DNA of 45,886 bases from JAAYEL01 sp964344625 (GCA_964344625.1 CAYFNZ010000006.1:1-45886), one strand, 5' to 3'; positions 32,948 through 42,805 are shown, counted from the stretch's first letter. Notes: generated by a model not told the origin, from the sequence alone. A program made the numbers and translations.

Positions 32948-34045
32948 ATGAAATTAGGAATTGTTGGATTACCTAATGTTGGTAAGTCAACTTTATTTAA
33001 CGCCATAACAAAAGCCGGTGCCCAATCGGCCAATTATCCATTTACAACTATTGAGCCTAACATCGGTCTAGTTGATGTGCCTGACAAGAGATTAGAAGTC
33101 CTATCCGACTTTAACAAGTCTAAGAAAATCGTACCAGCTGTCATAGAATTCTATGATATAGCCGGCCTAGTAAAGGGAGCATCTAAGGGGGAAGGTCTTG
33201 GCAATAAGTTTCTAGCAAATATCAGGGAATCCGAAGCTATTGTTGAGGTTTTAAGATGCTTTGAAGATGAGAACATTACCCATGTGGACGGTTCTGTAGA
33301 CCCTATAAGAGATGCTGAAACCATCAATCTTGAACTTATTTTTTCTGACCTAGAGCTTGTTGAAAAAGTCTTAGACAAGTTAAGAAAAAAAGCAAAAGCT
33401 GACAAGGAACTTCAAGCTGAAGTCAACCTTTTAGAGAGGGTGTATGAAACCCTGGGCCAAGGAAAGTCTGCTAGGTCTTTAGACCTTACTGAAGATGAAG
33501 AATTCATGCTAAAATCCTACCAACTACTTTCTCAAAAGCCTATAATTTATGTTGCCAATGTAGCAGAAAAAGATGCAGCAGATGACGGAGCAAATAACCC
33601 TCACGTTCAAAAAGTTAAGGAATTTGCCCAAGCTGAAAATTCCAAGGCTGTTGTAATTTCCGCTCAAATTGAGGCTGAAATCTCTACCCTAGATGATGCA
33701 GACAAAAAAGAATATCTTGAAATGATTGGCCTAGAACAATCCGGCCTAGATAAGCTAATTGTAGCCAGTTACGACCTTTTGGGGCTAATGAGTTTTATCA
33801 CTACAGGCGAGATGGAAACCAGGGCTTGGACTATAAAGAAAAACACCAAGGCCGTTGATGCAGCCGGTAAAATCCATACAGATATAGCAAGGGGCTTTAT
33901 CAGAGCAGAAGTAATTTCTTATCAAGACCTAGTGGAAAATGATGGATCAATGGTAAAGGCCAGAGAAAAAGGTTTGGTTAGACTTGAAGGTAAGGAATAT
34001 ATAATGCAAGATGGCGATGTAGTCCACTTTAGGTTTAATGTATAA
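32948..34045 (+). CDS. ychF: Ribosome-associated ATPase YchF/OLA1
   Basis: 365 residues, the family length. The P-loop is GLPNVGKSTLFNAITKA at residues 6-22, followed by YPFTTIEPNIGLVDVPD and FYDIAGLVKGASKGEGLGNKF. A coiled-coil insertion lies in the middle and the C-terminal TGS domain runs to VHFRFNV. YchF proteins prefer ATP over GTP despite their GTPase fold and bind ribosomes. Start ATG 32948 follows AAGGAGGAG. Monocistronic, divergent from pepP, and ended by a large hairpin. Confidence 0.96.
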   Translation: MKLGIVGLPNVGKSTLFNAITKAGAQSANYPFTTIEPNIGLVDVPDKRLEVLSDFNKSKKIVPAVIEFYDIAGLVKGASKGEGLGNKFLANIRESEAIVEVLRCFEDENITHVDGSVDPIRDAETINLELIFSDLELVEKVLDKLRKKAKADKELQAEVNLLERVYETLGQGKSARSLDLTEDEEFMLKSYQLLSQKPIIYVANVAEKDAADDGANNPHVQKVKEFAQAENSKAVVISAQIEAEISTLDDADKKEYLEMIGLEQSGLDKLIVASYDLLGLMSFITTGEMETRAWTIKKNTKAVDAAGKIHTDIARGFIRAEVISYQDLVENDGSMVKAREKGLVRLEGKEYIMQDGDVVHFRFNV

Positions 34046-34139
34046 AAACAATCATGACCACAAGCTAAATACTAGTTTTAACAGGTAGTTTTGCAGAATG
34101 CTTTATATCATTCCGCAAGACTACCTGTTTTTATACATT
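34037..34139 (+). terminator. Nested inverted-repeat terminator after ychF
   Basis: An inner hairpin (AACAGGTAG/CTACCTGTT with a GCAGAATG/CATTCCGC stem, 34080-34129) is followed by TTTTT. Around it a second perfect 14-bp repeat pairs 34037-34050 (including the ychF stop) with 34126-34139. The U run faces ychF; the element may also stop the convergent GNAT gene's operon. Confidence 0.75.
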
Positions 34140-34211
34140 TAATATAATTCTTGTAAGTTTTTACTATGGCAATACATTAAAACCGCTTGAGTTCTCATCT
34201 TTTTCTTTTTT

Positions 34212-34697
34212 CTATTTAACTAGCTGGTAGGCCAGCCTCTTATCTCCATTTTTTAGATAAATTATACCACAGTAGCTAAAGCCTTGTGACAAGATGGCAT
34301 TTTGCATGACTATATTGTCCTTGTGGGTGTCAACCCTTAGGTTCTTTATTTTTGTTAGGGCAAAATCTACAATTTCCTTGAAAATCCCCTTCCTACTTCC
34401 ATCGCTTGCCACCCTATGCAGGGTTCCATAAGGGATATCATCATTGAGCCAGGTCCCTTCTTCGATGTAAGAGTAGGTCGGGTCTGTACCTATATTTAGG
34501 ACAAAAACTCCAGAAATATGAGCATTGTCCTCGATAAGATAGACTATCCCGGCCCCTACTTCTTCTAAAAAAGCTTTCCCAGGGTAGTCATCTCCCCATT
34601 GGTTGGGGTTGCCGGTCTTTTTCATAAAGGATTTTGCATAAGAAAAAATCTCGTAAATCCTATCTAGATCATCTAATCTAGCCTTTCTAATCATCAA
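34212..34697 (-). CDS. GNAT family N-acetyltransferase
   Basis: 161 residues. The start IRKARLDDLDRIYEIFSYAK is a typical GNAT beginning, and GIVYLIEDNAHISGVFVL gives the central strands. The C-terminal LRVDTHKDNIVMQNAILSQGF matches motif A/B of acetyltransferases that modify small molecules or protein N-termini. The acetyl-CoA loop (HRVASDGSRKGI) is weaker than the usual Q/R-x-x-G-x-G/A. The start overlaps the end of thiI by 11 bp, so it is the third gene of the desulfurase-thiI operon. Substrate unknown. Confidence 0.85.
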   Translation of the reverse strand: MMIRKARLDDLDRIYEIFSYAKSFMKKTGNPNQWGDDYPGKAFLEEVGAGIVYLIEDNAHISGVFVLNIGTDPTYSYIEEGTWLNDDIPYGTLHRVASDGSRKGIFKEIVDFALTKIKNLRVDTHKDNIVMQNAILSQGFSYCGIIYLKNGDKRLAYQLVK

Positions 34698-35859
34698 AAT
34701 CCCCCAAACTGATGTAGTCTATCTCTAGACTATCAAGGGCATCTTGAACCAGGCCATCTATGTCCAAGTGTTCTTCCTCTCTTAAGATATCATTAAGTCT
34801 TGGCTTAGTAGCCGGCCTGTCTGGTGCGAAAAATGAGCAACAATCATCATAAGGCTCTATGGAAATGTCATAGGTCCCTATCATCTTTGCCAAGTCAATT
34901 ATTTCTGTCTTATCCATATTTATTAGCGGTCTAAGAATTGGTAGGGAAGTCGCATCATTTACCACAGAAATTCCTTGAATGGTTTGACTGGCAACTTGAC
35001 CTAGGGCCTCACCAGTGATAAAGCCATCAAAACCATCCCTTCTTGCAAGGATTTCACCTATTCTCATCATAAATCTTCTAGCTAGAACAGTTGTAAACCT
35101 TGGTCTGCAATTTTTATTTATAGCTGTATAAATGTTTAGGAGGTTAATATTGTAAAGCCTAAACTCCCCGACATAGGTTGACATTTGCTCTGCCAATCTC
35201 TTTACCTTGTCTTTGGCCCTTTCGCTAGTAAAAGGATAGGAATGAAAATGAATTGCCCCTATTTCAACTCCCCTTCTAGCCATTTCAAATCCTGCAACTG
35301 GTGAGTCGATACCACCTGATAAAAGTAACAAGGCCCTTCCACCTGTTCCCATAGGCAGGCCACCAATACATTTAATCCTTTCTCCATATACATAGGCGTA
35401 CTTCCTAATATCTACATAGACAGTTTTCTCTGGATTCTTTATATCAACTTTCAAATTTGAAAAATTCTTTAAGATCCTACCACCAACTTCTGCAGCTATT
35501 TCCATAGAATTATCCTTGAAGGACTTGTCAGCCCTTGTCGCCTTAACCTTGAAAGTAATTTGACCTTCATCCTTTAATAAAAGCTTGCAAGCTTCTTCAA
35601 TAGCATCATAATCCTTTTCAACCACCAAAGTCGGATAAACATAAAGCAAACCAAAAACCATCTTAATCTTAGCAATAATCCCATCAAATTCCTCAACAGG
35701 CGCCTCAATAAATAGCTTTCCTTGGTCAAACAGGTGGTCTCCCAAATGGTATTCCCTGCAAGCCTTCCTTATTTGCTTAATTGACTTTTCTACAAAGGAC
35801 ATCCTATTTTTGCCCTTTAGCATTAATTCTCCAAAACTAATTCCTATAACCCACTTCAT
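34687..35859 (-). CDS. thiI: tRNA 4-thiouridine synthase ThiI
   Basis: 390 residues with an N-terminal ferredoxin-like/THUMP region (to about 165) and a PP-loop ATP pyrophosphatase domain (LLLLSGGIDSPVAGFEMARRG). A CC pair in YDDCCSFFAPDRPATKP corresponds to the region holding the first catalytic Cys. The C-terminal rhodanese domain of E. coli ThiI is absent, as in Bacillus-type enzymes that take sulfur from a dedicated desulfurase. That partner is the gene directly upstream. It makes 4-thiouridine at position 8 of tRNA. ATG overlaps the preceding stop (TAATG). Confidence 0.95.
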   Translation of the reverse strand: MKWVIGISFGELMLKGKNRMSFVEKSIKQIRKACREYHLGDHLFDQGKLFIEAPVEEFDGIIAKIKMVFGLLYVYPTLVVEKDYDAIEEACKLLLKDEGQITFKVKATRADKSFKDNSMEIAAEVGGRILKNFSNLKVDIKNPEKTVYVDIRKYAYVYGERIKCIGGLPMGTGGRALLLLSGGIDSPVAGFEMARRGVEIGAIHFHSYPFTSERAKDKVKRLAEQMSTYVGEFRLYNINLLNIYTAINKNCRPRFTTVLARRFMMRIGEILARRDGFDGFITGEALGQVASQTIQGISVVNDATSLPILRPLINMDKTEIIDLAKMIGTYDISIEPYDDCCSFFAPDRPATKPRLNDILREEEHLDIDGLVQDALDSLEIDYISLGDFDD

Positions 35860-36968
35860 TATTTTATAATCCTTCTAATCAATTCTATTTTTTCTTTTAA
35901 CTGCTTCATAAAAATTTTCGCTTCTTCCAAGCTGCTATTCCTATCAAAAGAAACCCTTATGCAGCCCTTCAAGTCCTCATCTGATAGGCCTATAGCCTTC
36001 AAGGTCCTACTTTCCGCCCCTTTTGAGCAAGCAGACCCTGTAGAAATATAGATGTCATCCATTTCTAAGTAGTGGAGCAAAATCTCCGCCCCAATCCCCT
36101 CAATACAAATATTTAATATATAAGGAGAAGTATTTTCTTCATGGGAAATGCTTCTAACCCCATCAAGGTCTTTTATGCTCTTTCTAATAAAGGCATTTAC
36201 CTTCTTTATTTCTTCAAAATTATTATCTAATTCAGCTGCTTTTGCAAAACCTGCTATGGCATAGGTATTTTCTGTCCCTGAGAAAATTCCTCTTTCTTGA
36301 CCACCCCCATAATACATCGGGTGGATAGCATCCTTATCTTTAACATATAGGCATGCAATCCCTTTTGGTCCATTTATCTTATGGGCTGAGATTGTGTAAA
36401 AATCAATATAACTTAGGTCAACACCTATTTTCTTAAAGGCTTGAACCCCATCAGAATGAAAGTATACTTTGGGATTTTTTTCCTTTGCCAACTTTGCCAA
36501 CCTATTAATATCATTTATAGATCCAAGTTCATTTTGAACGTGCATTATAGAAATTAACAAGGTATCTTGGTCTATCTTAGCCAGCATATCTTTTTCATCT
36601 ACAAAGCCATATTCATCAACTTCAAGGTATCTTACATCAAGTTGACCATTGTTTTTAATATTATTAATAATAGAAGAATGCTCTGTTTTTGAAACTAAGA
36701 TATTCCCCTTTTTATTGTAAAATGACATAAGCACTGTGCTGTTTGCAATAGATGCAGATGGAGCAAAATAAATATTCTGTCCATCGACCCCCAGAGCCTT
36801 GGCTATGGTCATACGGTGTTTTCTAAGTTTCTTTTCTTCTTGAAAACCCAAGCTATGCAAGGAAGAAGGGTTTGCAAAATCTTCTTCAAAAGCCTTATTC
36901 ATCACTTCTACTACTGTTGGATCCATTTTGGTAGTAGATGCATTATCAAAATATATCAAAATCTTCAC
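35859..36968 (-). CDS. Cysteine desulfurase paired with ThiI (NifS/IscS family)
   Basis: 369 residues, fold-type I PLP enzyme. N-terminal IYFDNASTTKMDPTVVEVM, PLP lysine in ISAHKINGPKGIACLYVK, GGGQERGIFSGTENTYAIAGF, and the active Cys in STGSACSKG. It releases sulfur from cysteine as a persulfide and hands it to an acceptor. The tight order with thiI (one-base overlap) matches the NifZ-ThiI pairs of Firmicutes, so the main role is probably tRNA thiolation. No iron-sulfur scaffold gene is adjacent. Start ATG 36968; a 56-bp divergent spacer separates it from the exonuclease gene. Confidence 0.93.
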   Translation of the reverse strand: MKILIYFDNASTTKMDPTVVEVMNKAFEEDFANPSSLHSLGFQEEKKLRKHRMTIAKALGVDGQNIYFAPSASIANSTVLMSFYNKKGNILVSKTEHSSIINNIKNNGQLDVRYLEVDEYGFVDEKDMLAKIDQDTLLISIMHVQNELGSINDINRLAKLAKEKNPKVYFHSDGVQAFKKIGVDLSYIDFYTISAHKINGPKGIACLYVKDKDAIHPMYYGGGQERGIFSGTENTYAIAGFAKAAELDNNFEEIKKVNAFIRKSIKDLDGVRSISHEENTSPYILNICIEGIGAEILLHYLEMDDIYISTGSACSKGAESRTLKAIGLSDEDLKGCIRVSFDRNSSLEEAKIFMKQLKEKIELIRRIIK

Positions 36969-37024
36969 TCCTTATGCTAAAATTAATATAGTTATTATAT
37001 CAAATAAGTGAAAAAAGGGATATT

Positions 37025-37960
37025 ATGAAAGTATTTACAGACCAATTACTCAGCCAGCATCTAAAAGAAAATGATTTAGTCTTGGACATTGAGACAACTG
37101 GGGTCCATAGGCAATTTTCTCAAATACAACTAGTTGGCCTCCTGTCAAAAAAAAATAAAGGCCAGGCTAATTTCTACCAGCTCCTTGCTTCAAGTCCTGA
37201 AGAGGAGAAAGACTTGCTTGAATGCTTGGCTAAAAAAATAGAAGAAAAAAACATAATTTCCTTTAATGGAATTAATTTTGACATGCCCTTTATCTATGCT
37301 AGGATGCAGTTTCACGGTATAGACAGACCTAGGATTAAGGGGCATTTTGATATATATGCCTATCTTATTCAAAACCGCTATTTCTTTGAAAGCCCTGGCT
37401 ACTCACTTCAAGCTATGGAAGATATGCTGGGGATTGACCGCTACGAAAACTTTGAGAAAAAAGAAGACAAGGATTTTTATAGGCAAATTGATGATGAGAA
37501 ATTTGCAAAAATATGCCTTCATAATAAGTATGATGTGATAAACACAGAAAAACTTTTAGAATTTACCAATAATTTGAAGGCTAGGAGGACTCTAGACATC
37601 TCCGTCGATAATAGGCCCAATAGGCTTTACTTACAGACCATTAAGATAAATAATAATAAATGCAGGCTAAAATTTACAAGTTCAGAGGCTAATAATTACA
37701 GCTTTAATAAGGGCCTTAATAGCCTGTTTTGGAAGGAAAATCAAGTCTATATTAGCTTTGCTGTTGTTGAAGGTTATGTAGGCCCAGGCCAACTTGCTTA
37801 TGTCCACATACAAGACAGGCCAACTTATATAAAAGATAGTTCACCCTACCAGCTCGACCCAAGACTCTTGGTAATCCTACACGATAAAAAAATCGAACTT
37901 AAAAACATAATTGAACTGACAAAAAGCCTTATCAATTTATTCATTAATAAGCATGTATAA
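37025..37960 (+). CDS. RNase H-like (YprB-type, DEDD) exonuclease domain protein
   Basis: 311 residues. The first 180 carry a DEDD-type nuclease core: DIETTGVHRQFSQIQLVGLL (first Asp-Glu), IISFNGINFDMPFI (second Asp), FDIYAYLIQ (third), and the last acidic residue in HNKYDVINTEKLLE. This matches the RNase_H_2 family of Bacillus YprB. The remaining 130 residues have no motif I recognise and include many Asn, Tyr and Lys. It is expected to degrade nucleic acid from the 3' end; the biological target is unknown. Start ATG 37025 follows AAAAGGGA. Monocistronic and convergent with the opp operon. Confidence 0.85.
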   Translation: MKVFTDQLLSQHLKENDLVLDIETTGVHRQFSQIQLVGLLSKKNKGQANFYQLLASSPEEEKDLLECLAKKIEEKNIISFNGINFDMPFIYARMQFHGIDRPRIKGHFDIYAYLIQNRYFFESPGYSLQAMEDMLGIDRYENFEKKEDKDFYRQIDDEKFAKICLHNKYDVINTEKLLEFTNNLKARRTLDISVDNRPNRLYLQTIKINNNKCRLKFTSSEANNYSFNKGLNSLFWKENQVYISFAVVEGYVGPGQLAYVHIQDRPTYIKDSSPYQLDPRLLVILHDKKIELKNIIELTKSLINLFINKHV

Positions 37961-37963
37961 TAA

Positions 37964-37994
37964 GAAAAGCAGTGAAATAAATCACTGCTTTTTC
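37964..37994. terminator. Bidirectional terminator between the exonuclease gene and oppA
   Basis: AAAAGCAGTGA/TCACTGCTTTT hairpin with T runs on both strands, placed right between the two convergent stops. Confidence 0.85.
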
Positions 37995-38040
37995 TAGGTC
38001 AACTTTAAATTTTCTTATGCTTTTTATCTAAGATTTCTGA

Positions 38041-39756
38041 TTAATAACCAGTTGAATAGCCAAAGAAGTTGTATCCTAATGGAGTATAGTAGATTCCTTC
38101 TATATTTGGCTTGTGCATACGCTTGTTAACATAGAAGTAAATTGGTGCTACGATCGCTTCATCTTCCATCATGATATCTTCAGCTTGGTGCATTAAGTCC
38201 ATTCTTTCCACTTGATCAGATGATGATTTTGCGGACTTGATTAAGTCGTCAAACTCATCATTGCTCCATTGAGCATCGTTATTTCCTCCACCGGTAACCC
38301 ACATATCTAGGAAGGTCATCGGATCGTTATAGTCAGCTATCCATCCATGACGAGCTATACTAAAGTTACCGTTCTTTCTTTCTGTTAAGAAAACATTCCA
38401 ATCTTGGTTTTGAAGTGTTACTGTTACGCCAAGTTTTTCTTGCCACATATCTTGTAGGGCTTCACCGATTGCCTTATGGTTATCGTTAGTATTGTATAGG
38501 TATTCAACAACTGGGAAACCTTCACCATTTGGATATCCAGCTTCTTCTAGTAACTTTTGAGCTTTTTCTACATTAGCTTCATAGTCGGCTTGGTCAATTG
38601 GATAATAGTCTCCACCCTTTGTTCTAAAGTCATCTCCATCAGCTCCGTCAATGTCGGAAACTCCCATCGGTACGAAACCAGATGCTACTTTCTCACCAGA
38701 TGCAGATACGTTGTCTACTATAAAGTTTCTGTCAATAACTAATGAGAATGCTTTTCTTACTCGTACATCATCAAAAGGTGCTTCTTTAGTATTGAAGCAA
38801 ACGAAATAAGTACCTACATATGGAAGTATTTGTAGTTCACCTGAATCGATTAGTGGTTTAACTTCTTCTTGTGGAACTTGTTCTATATAGTCAAGCTCTC
38901 CTGCACGATAGCTAGAATAAATAGAAGTAGCATTATCTTGTAGGTGGAAATTAATCTTATCCGCTACAATCTTGTCAGCTTCGTAGTATTCAGGGTTCTT
39001 TTCCATCTTTATCACCTTATGGTGTTCCCAAGCTGACATCTTGAAAGGCCCATTTCCTATGTAAGTATCTGGCTCATTTGTCCATGTTTCATCGTCTTCT
39101 ACTATGTCTTTTCTAACTGGGAAGGTAGCAGGGAATGCTGCAATTTCTTCAAAGAAAGGTGTTACTGCTATCAACTTAACTTCAAATGTCTTGTCGTCAA
39201 GTGCTTTTGCATGTAATTTTTCAACATCTTCCTCTTCAATTGCTTCTGCATATCCTTCTACACTTTCAAGCATATAAGCATAGTCCGCACCCGTTGTCGG
39301 ATCAACTAGACGCTTCCAAGCATATTCAAAGTCATGTGCTGTAACAGGTTGGCCATCAGACCATGTGATGCCATCTCTAAGTTTGAAAGTCCACGTAAGT
39401 TCGTCTTCTGACTTTTCCCAAGATTCTGCTTGGCCTGGTGCCAATACAGCATTACCTTGACCGTCATCAACCCACTTAACTAAGCCTTCAAATAGGTGGT
39501 TAAGCATTACCGCACCGTCAACAGCTGTATTAAGTGCTGGGTCAATACTTTCTGGTTCTGACGCGATACAGATATCTAGTTCGCCATCTTTTCGACCTTC
39601 TTCAAATTTAGGCTTGTCAATGTTATTTTCGCCTTCTGCCTGCTCACTACCGCCATTTTGGCCGCCATTACCCTGTTCACCGCCACCGCCACATGCTGCA
39701 AGAAGCATTACTAGGGCTAACAAAATAGCTAGTATCCTAAGTTTACTGTTTTTCAT
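38041..39756 (-). CDS. oppA: Oligopeptide ABC transporter substrate-binding lipoprotein
   Basis: 571 residues. A lipoprotein signal ends at the lipobox LLAACG, followed by a Gly/Gln/Asn linker. The mature part is a family 5 solute-binding protein: LDICIASEPESIDPALNTAV, then LTWTFKLRDGITWSDGQPVTA and the peptide-site region IARHGWIADYNDPMTFLDMW. It captures extracellular peptides for OppBCDF. It is last in the operon, 34 bp after oppF. Arginine codons include many CGT/CGA, unlike the AGA/AGG of the flanking genes. Confidence 0.95.
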   Translation of the reverse strand: MKNSKLRILAILLALVMLLAACGGGGEQGNGGQNGGSEQAEGENNIDKPKFEEGRKDGELDICIASEPESIDPALNTAVDGAVMLNHLFEGLVKWVDDGQGNAVLAPGQAESWEKSEDELTWTFKLRDGITWSDGQPVTAHDFEYAWKRLVDPTTGADYAYMLESVEGYAEAIEEEDVEKLHAKALDDKTFEVKLIAVTPFFEEIAAFPATFPVRKDIVEDDETWTNEPDTYIGNGPFKMSAWEHHKVIKMEKNPEYYEADKIVADKINFHLQDNATSIYSSYRAGELDYIEQVPQEEVKPLIDSGELQILPYVGTYFVCFNTKEAPFDDVRVRKAFSLVIDRNFIVDNVSASGEKVASGFVPMGVSDIDGADGDDFRTKGGDYYPIDQADYEANVEKAQKLLEEAGYPNGEGFPVVEYLYNTNDNHKAIGEALQDMWQEKLGVTVTLQNQDWNVFLTERKNGNFSIARHGWIADYNDPMTFLDMWVTGGGNNDAQWSNDEFDDLIKSAKSSSDQVERMDLMHQAEDIMMEDEAIVAPIYFYVNKRMHKPNIEGIYYTPLGYNFFGYSTGY

Positions 39757-39790
39757 TTTTCTCCTCCTAAATATTAATTACAAATTATTC

Positions 39791-40783
39791 CTACAAATCC
39801 AAATTATGACATGCTACAAAATGATTTTTTTCTACTTCTAAAAATTCTGGCACCTCTTGCCTGCATATGGCCGTTGCATAAGGACAACGCTCATGAAAAC
39901 GACAACCAGAAGGTGGATTAATCGCTGAAGGTATCTCACCTTTAAGCTTTATACGTTCAGAACGCCTATTGACTTCTGGGTCCGGAACAGGTACTGCTGA
40001 TAGAAGTGTTTTCGTATAAGGGTGCAATGGTCTTTTATAGATTTCATCGGCATCGACTAGTTCAACCAGCATACCTAAATACATAATTCCAACACGATCA
40101 GATATATGTTTTACAACTGATATATCATGGGCAATAAATAAATAAGTCAAGCCCAACTCTTCTTGCATGTCTTCCAACATATTTACAATTTGTGCTTGAA
40201 TCGATACATCAAGAGCCGATATGGGTTCATCGCAAACAATAAATTGTGGCTCTACCGCTAAAGCCCTTGCTATCCCAATTCTTTGCTGCTGGCCACCTGA
40301 AAATTCGTGTGGATAGCGGTTACTGTGTTCAGCATTAAGTCCTACCCGTCTAAGGAGACTCTTGATTCTTTCCTCCCTGTCTTTCTTACCTGTATGAAGC
40401 TGATGGATATCCAGGGCCTCTCCTATGATTTCCCCTACTGTCATCCTAGGGTCAAGCGAGGCTGATGGATCTTGGAAGATGATTTGCATCTTTCTTCTAT
40501 AACTTTTCATATCAAGTTTGATATTTTTTTCCGAATCATAGATTACATTCCCATCATAGGTAATTCGACCAGAAGTGGGTTCATATAGGCGAAGTATGGT
40601 CCTGCCCAAGGTCGTCTTGCCACAACCCGACTCACCTACTAGGCCTAGAGTCTCACCCTTCTTTATGTAAAGGCTAACGTCTTCGACAGCATGTACCTCT
40701 TGTCTTTTACCGAAGCGGCCTTTGACATCAAAAAATTTATATAAATTGTCGACCACGAGTAGCTTATCTTCAGTATTATTCAT
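39791..40783 (-). CDS. oppF: Oligopeptide ABC transporter ATPase OppF
   Basis: 330 residues. Walker A GESGCGKTTLGR near residue 54, Q-loop FQDPSASLDPRMT, signature SGGQQQRIGIARAL, Walker B FIVCDEPISALD, and H-loop IAHD. A C-terminal Cys-rich extension (CRFHERCPYATAIC.. and final C) is typical of Opp/Dpp ATPases and may hold an iron-sulfur cluster. It powers peptide import with OppD. Overlaps oppD by 8 bp. Confidence 0.96.
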   Translation of the reverse strand: MNNTEDKLLVVDNLYKFFDVKGRFGKRQEVHAVEDVSLYIKKGETLGLVGESGCGKTTLGRTILRLYEPTSGRITYDGNVIYDSEKNIKLDMKSYRRKMQIIFQDPSASLDPRMTVGEIIGEALDIHQLHTGKKDREERIKSLLRRVGLNAEHSNRYPHEFSGGQQQRIGIARALAVEPQFIVCDEPISALDVSIQAQIVNMLEDMQEELGLTYLFIAHDISVVKHISDRVGIMYLGMLVELVDADEIYKRPLHPYTKTLLSAVPVPDPEVNRRSERIKLKGEIPSAINPPSGCRFHERCPYATAICRQEVPEFLEVEKNHFVACHNLDL

Positions 40784-41768
40784 GGTCTACCTCCTTAATA
40801 GCGTTAAGCCAGCATTTAGAATAGTGGCCCTCACCTACCTTAACCATAGGCGGCTCTTTTCTTAAGCAAAGTTTCATACAATGTTGACATCTCTGTCCAA
40901 ATCCACACCCTTCTGGAGGGTTTAACATGTCCACTGGACTCCCTTCAATACTTTTAAGTCTTTGATCCTCTTCGATATCTATTCTCGGCATAGATTCAAG
41001 TAGGCCTAAGGTATAAGGGTGGGCTGGACGATAGAAGATATCATCAACAGTTCCTTTTTCAATCAATTTTCCAGCATACATTACGCTGACAGTATCACAA
41101 ATAGAAGCAACAACTGCTAGGTTATGAGTTATAAATATAATGCTCATGCCCGTTTCTTTTTGCATCTCTTTCATAAGCTCCAAGATCTGAGCTTGTATGG
41201 TTACATCTAAGGCCGTGGTCGGCTCATCCGCGATTAAAAGCTTTGGTTCACAAATCAAGGCCATGCCTATCATAACCCTCTGACGCATACCTCCAGAAAG
41301 CTCGTGAGGGTATTGTTTCATCCTCTTTTCTGGATTGGATATACCTACCTGCTCAAGCATCTTTATTGCTTTTTTTCTAGCTTCAGCATTGGAGACTTTT
41401 TTATGGGCTTTAAGAGCTTCTTCCAACTGATTACCAATCGTATAGACTGGGTTTAAGCTGGTCATAGGATTTTGAAATATCATAGAAGCCTTATTGCCCC
41501 TAAATTCTTGCATTTGTTTTTTATCATATTGAAGTATATCTTCACCTTCAAAGAGTATGCTGCCATTTTTAACTTCACCTGGTTCTGCTAAAAGCCCCAT
41601 CAAGGCATATGCTTCTACACTCTTGCCTGAACCAGACTCACCTACGATTCCCATAACCTCATCATAGCCAAGCTCGTAAGAAATCCCGTCTACAGCCTTT
41701 ACCTCTCCAGCTGGTGTAAAAAAAGATACTTCAAGGTCTTTTACTTCAATTAATTTTTTATTTTCCAT
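40776..41768 (-). CDS. oppD: Oligopeptide ABC transporter ATPase OppD
   Basis: 330 residues. Walker A GESGSGKSVEAYAL near residue 43, Q-loop FQNPMTSLNPVYT, signature LSGGMRQRVMIGMAL, Walker B LLIADEPTTALD and H-loop ITHN. C-terminal Cys cluster CGFGQRCQHCMKLC and a final Cys, as in OppD/DppD. Starts 8 bp after oppC and overlaps oppF. Confidence 0.96.
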   Translation of the reverse strand: MENKKLIEVKDLEVSFFTPAGEVKAVDGISYELGYDEVMGIVGESGSGKSVEAYALMGLLAEPGEVKNGSILFEGEDILQYDKKQMQEFRGNKASMIFQNPMTSLNPVYTIGNQLEEALKAHKKVSNAEARKKAIKMLEQVGISNPEKRMKQYPHELSGGMRQRVMIGMALICEPKLLIADEPTTALDVTIQAQILELMKEMQKETGMSIIFITHNLAVVASICDTVSVMYAGKLIEKGTVDDIFYRPAHPYTLGLLESMPRIDIEEDQRLKSIEGSPVDMLNPPEGCGFGQRCQHCMKLCLRKEPPMVKVGEGHYSKCWLNAIKEVDHE

Positions 41769-41776
41769 AACTTTTC

Positions 41777-42805
41777 CTACTTTCTCAAACGTGGGTCTAA
41801 AGCATCCCTAAGTCCATCTGCGAATAGATTTAAGCTTAGGATCATCAGACTCAGAATAATAGAAGGTATTAGTAATCTATAACTATATGTATATATTCCA
41901 CCTAAAGAGTCTGCCGCTAGAGCTCCCAATGATGTCATCGGTGCCGAAACTCCAATCCCTAAGAAGGATAGGAAGGACTCTAAGAAGATAGCTGATGGAA
42001 TTTGCATGGCCGTCATTACGATAATTTGCCCTATACAATTTGGATATAAGTGCTTAATGATTATCCTCTTATCGCTTCCACCCAGGGCCTTAACCGCCAT
42101 AATAAACTCTTGTTGCTTTAAGGTAAGTACCTCTCCCCTGATGATTCTAGCCATGCTGACCCAGTAAAGTAGGCCAAATGCAATGAAAATCGAAATTAAG
42201 GGAGCTCCCATCTTAGCGACCGACATGGCGAAATTGCTACCTGAATTATTGACCCAATCCATTATAGGCTTTTGGATTCCCAATGATAGGAGGATAATAA
42301 CCAAGACATCTGGTATTGAATATATGATGTCGGCTATACGCATCATAACCATATCTACCTTGCCACCAAAGTAGCCAGAGATGGACCCATATATGGTCCC
42401 TATTACTAGAACGATAAAGGATGCAAAAATCCCAACCGTTAAGGAAACTCTAGTACCATACATAGTCCTAGTCAGTAGATTTCTTCCCAATTTATCTGTC
42501 CCAAAAGGATACTTCCAACTTGGAAATAAATTTTCATCTCCACGAAATTGTGTTGTATAGTCACCTTCAACAAACAAAGGCCCTATAAAGGCAAATATGA
42601 ACACCAAGATAATAAAACCTAAGGCTACCATGGCCACAGTGTTTTCCTTCAAGCGACGCCAAGCATCTGCCCAATAGGATACTGATTCGGTTTCGCGAAT
42701 GAAGGCTTTTTTCTCCTCTTCAGTGGCTAGCTCCAGATCATCTTCTCTTAGTTCAAAGTCTGTATAAGGAGCTTGTACATGTAATGAAAAAATCTTTTTT
42801 TCCAT
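41777..42805 (-). CDS. oppC: Oligopeptide ABC transporter permease OppC
   Basis: 342 residues. A cytoplasmic N-terminal extension of about 55 residues, rich in Glu, precedes six hydrophobic segments. The permease coupling loop is seen as EFIMAVKALGGSDKRIIIKHLYPNCIG in part, and YPFGTDKLGRNLLTRTMYGTR is the typical DppC/OppC periplasmic motif. Forms the channel with OppB. ATG overlaps the oppB stop. Confidence 0.95.
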   Translation of the reverse strand: MEKKIFSLHVQAPYTDFELREDDLELATEEEKKAFIRETESVSYWADAWRRLKENTVAMVALGFIILVFIFAFIGPLFVEGDYTTQFRGDENLFPSWKYPFGTDKLGRNLLTRTMYGTRVSLTVGIFASFIVLVIGTIYGSISGYFGGKVDMVMMRIADIIYSIPDVLVIILLSLGIQKPIMDWVNNSGSNFAMSVAKMGAPLISIFIAFGLLYWVSMARIIRGEVLTLKQQEFIMAVKALGGSDKRIIIKHLYPNCIGQIIVMTAMQIPSAIFLESFLSFLGIGVSAPMTSLGALAADSLGGIYTYSYRLLIPSIILSLMILSLNLFADGLRDALDPRLRK

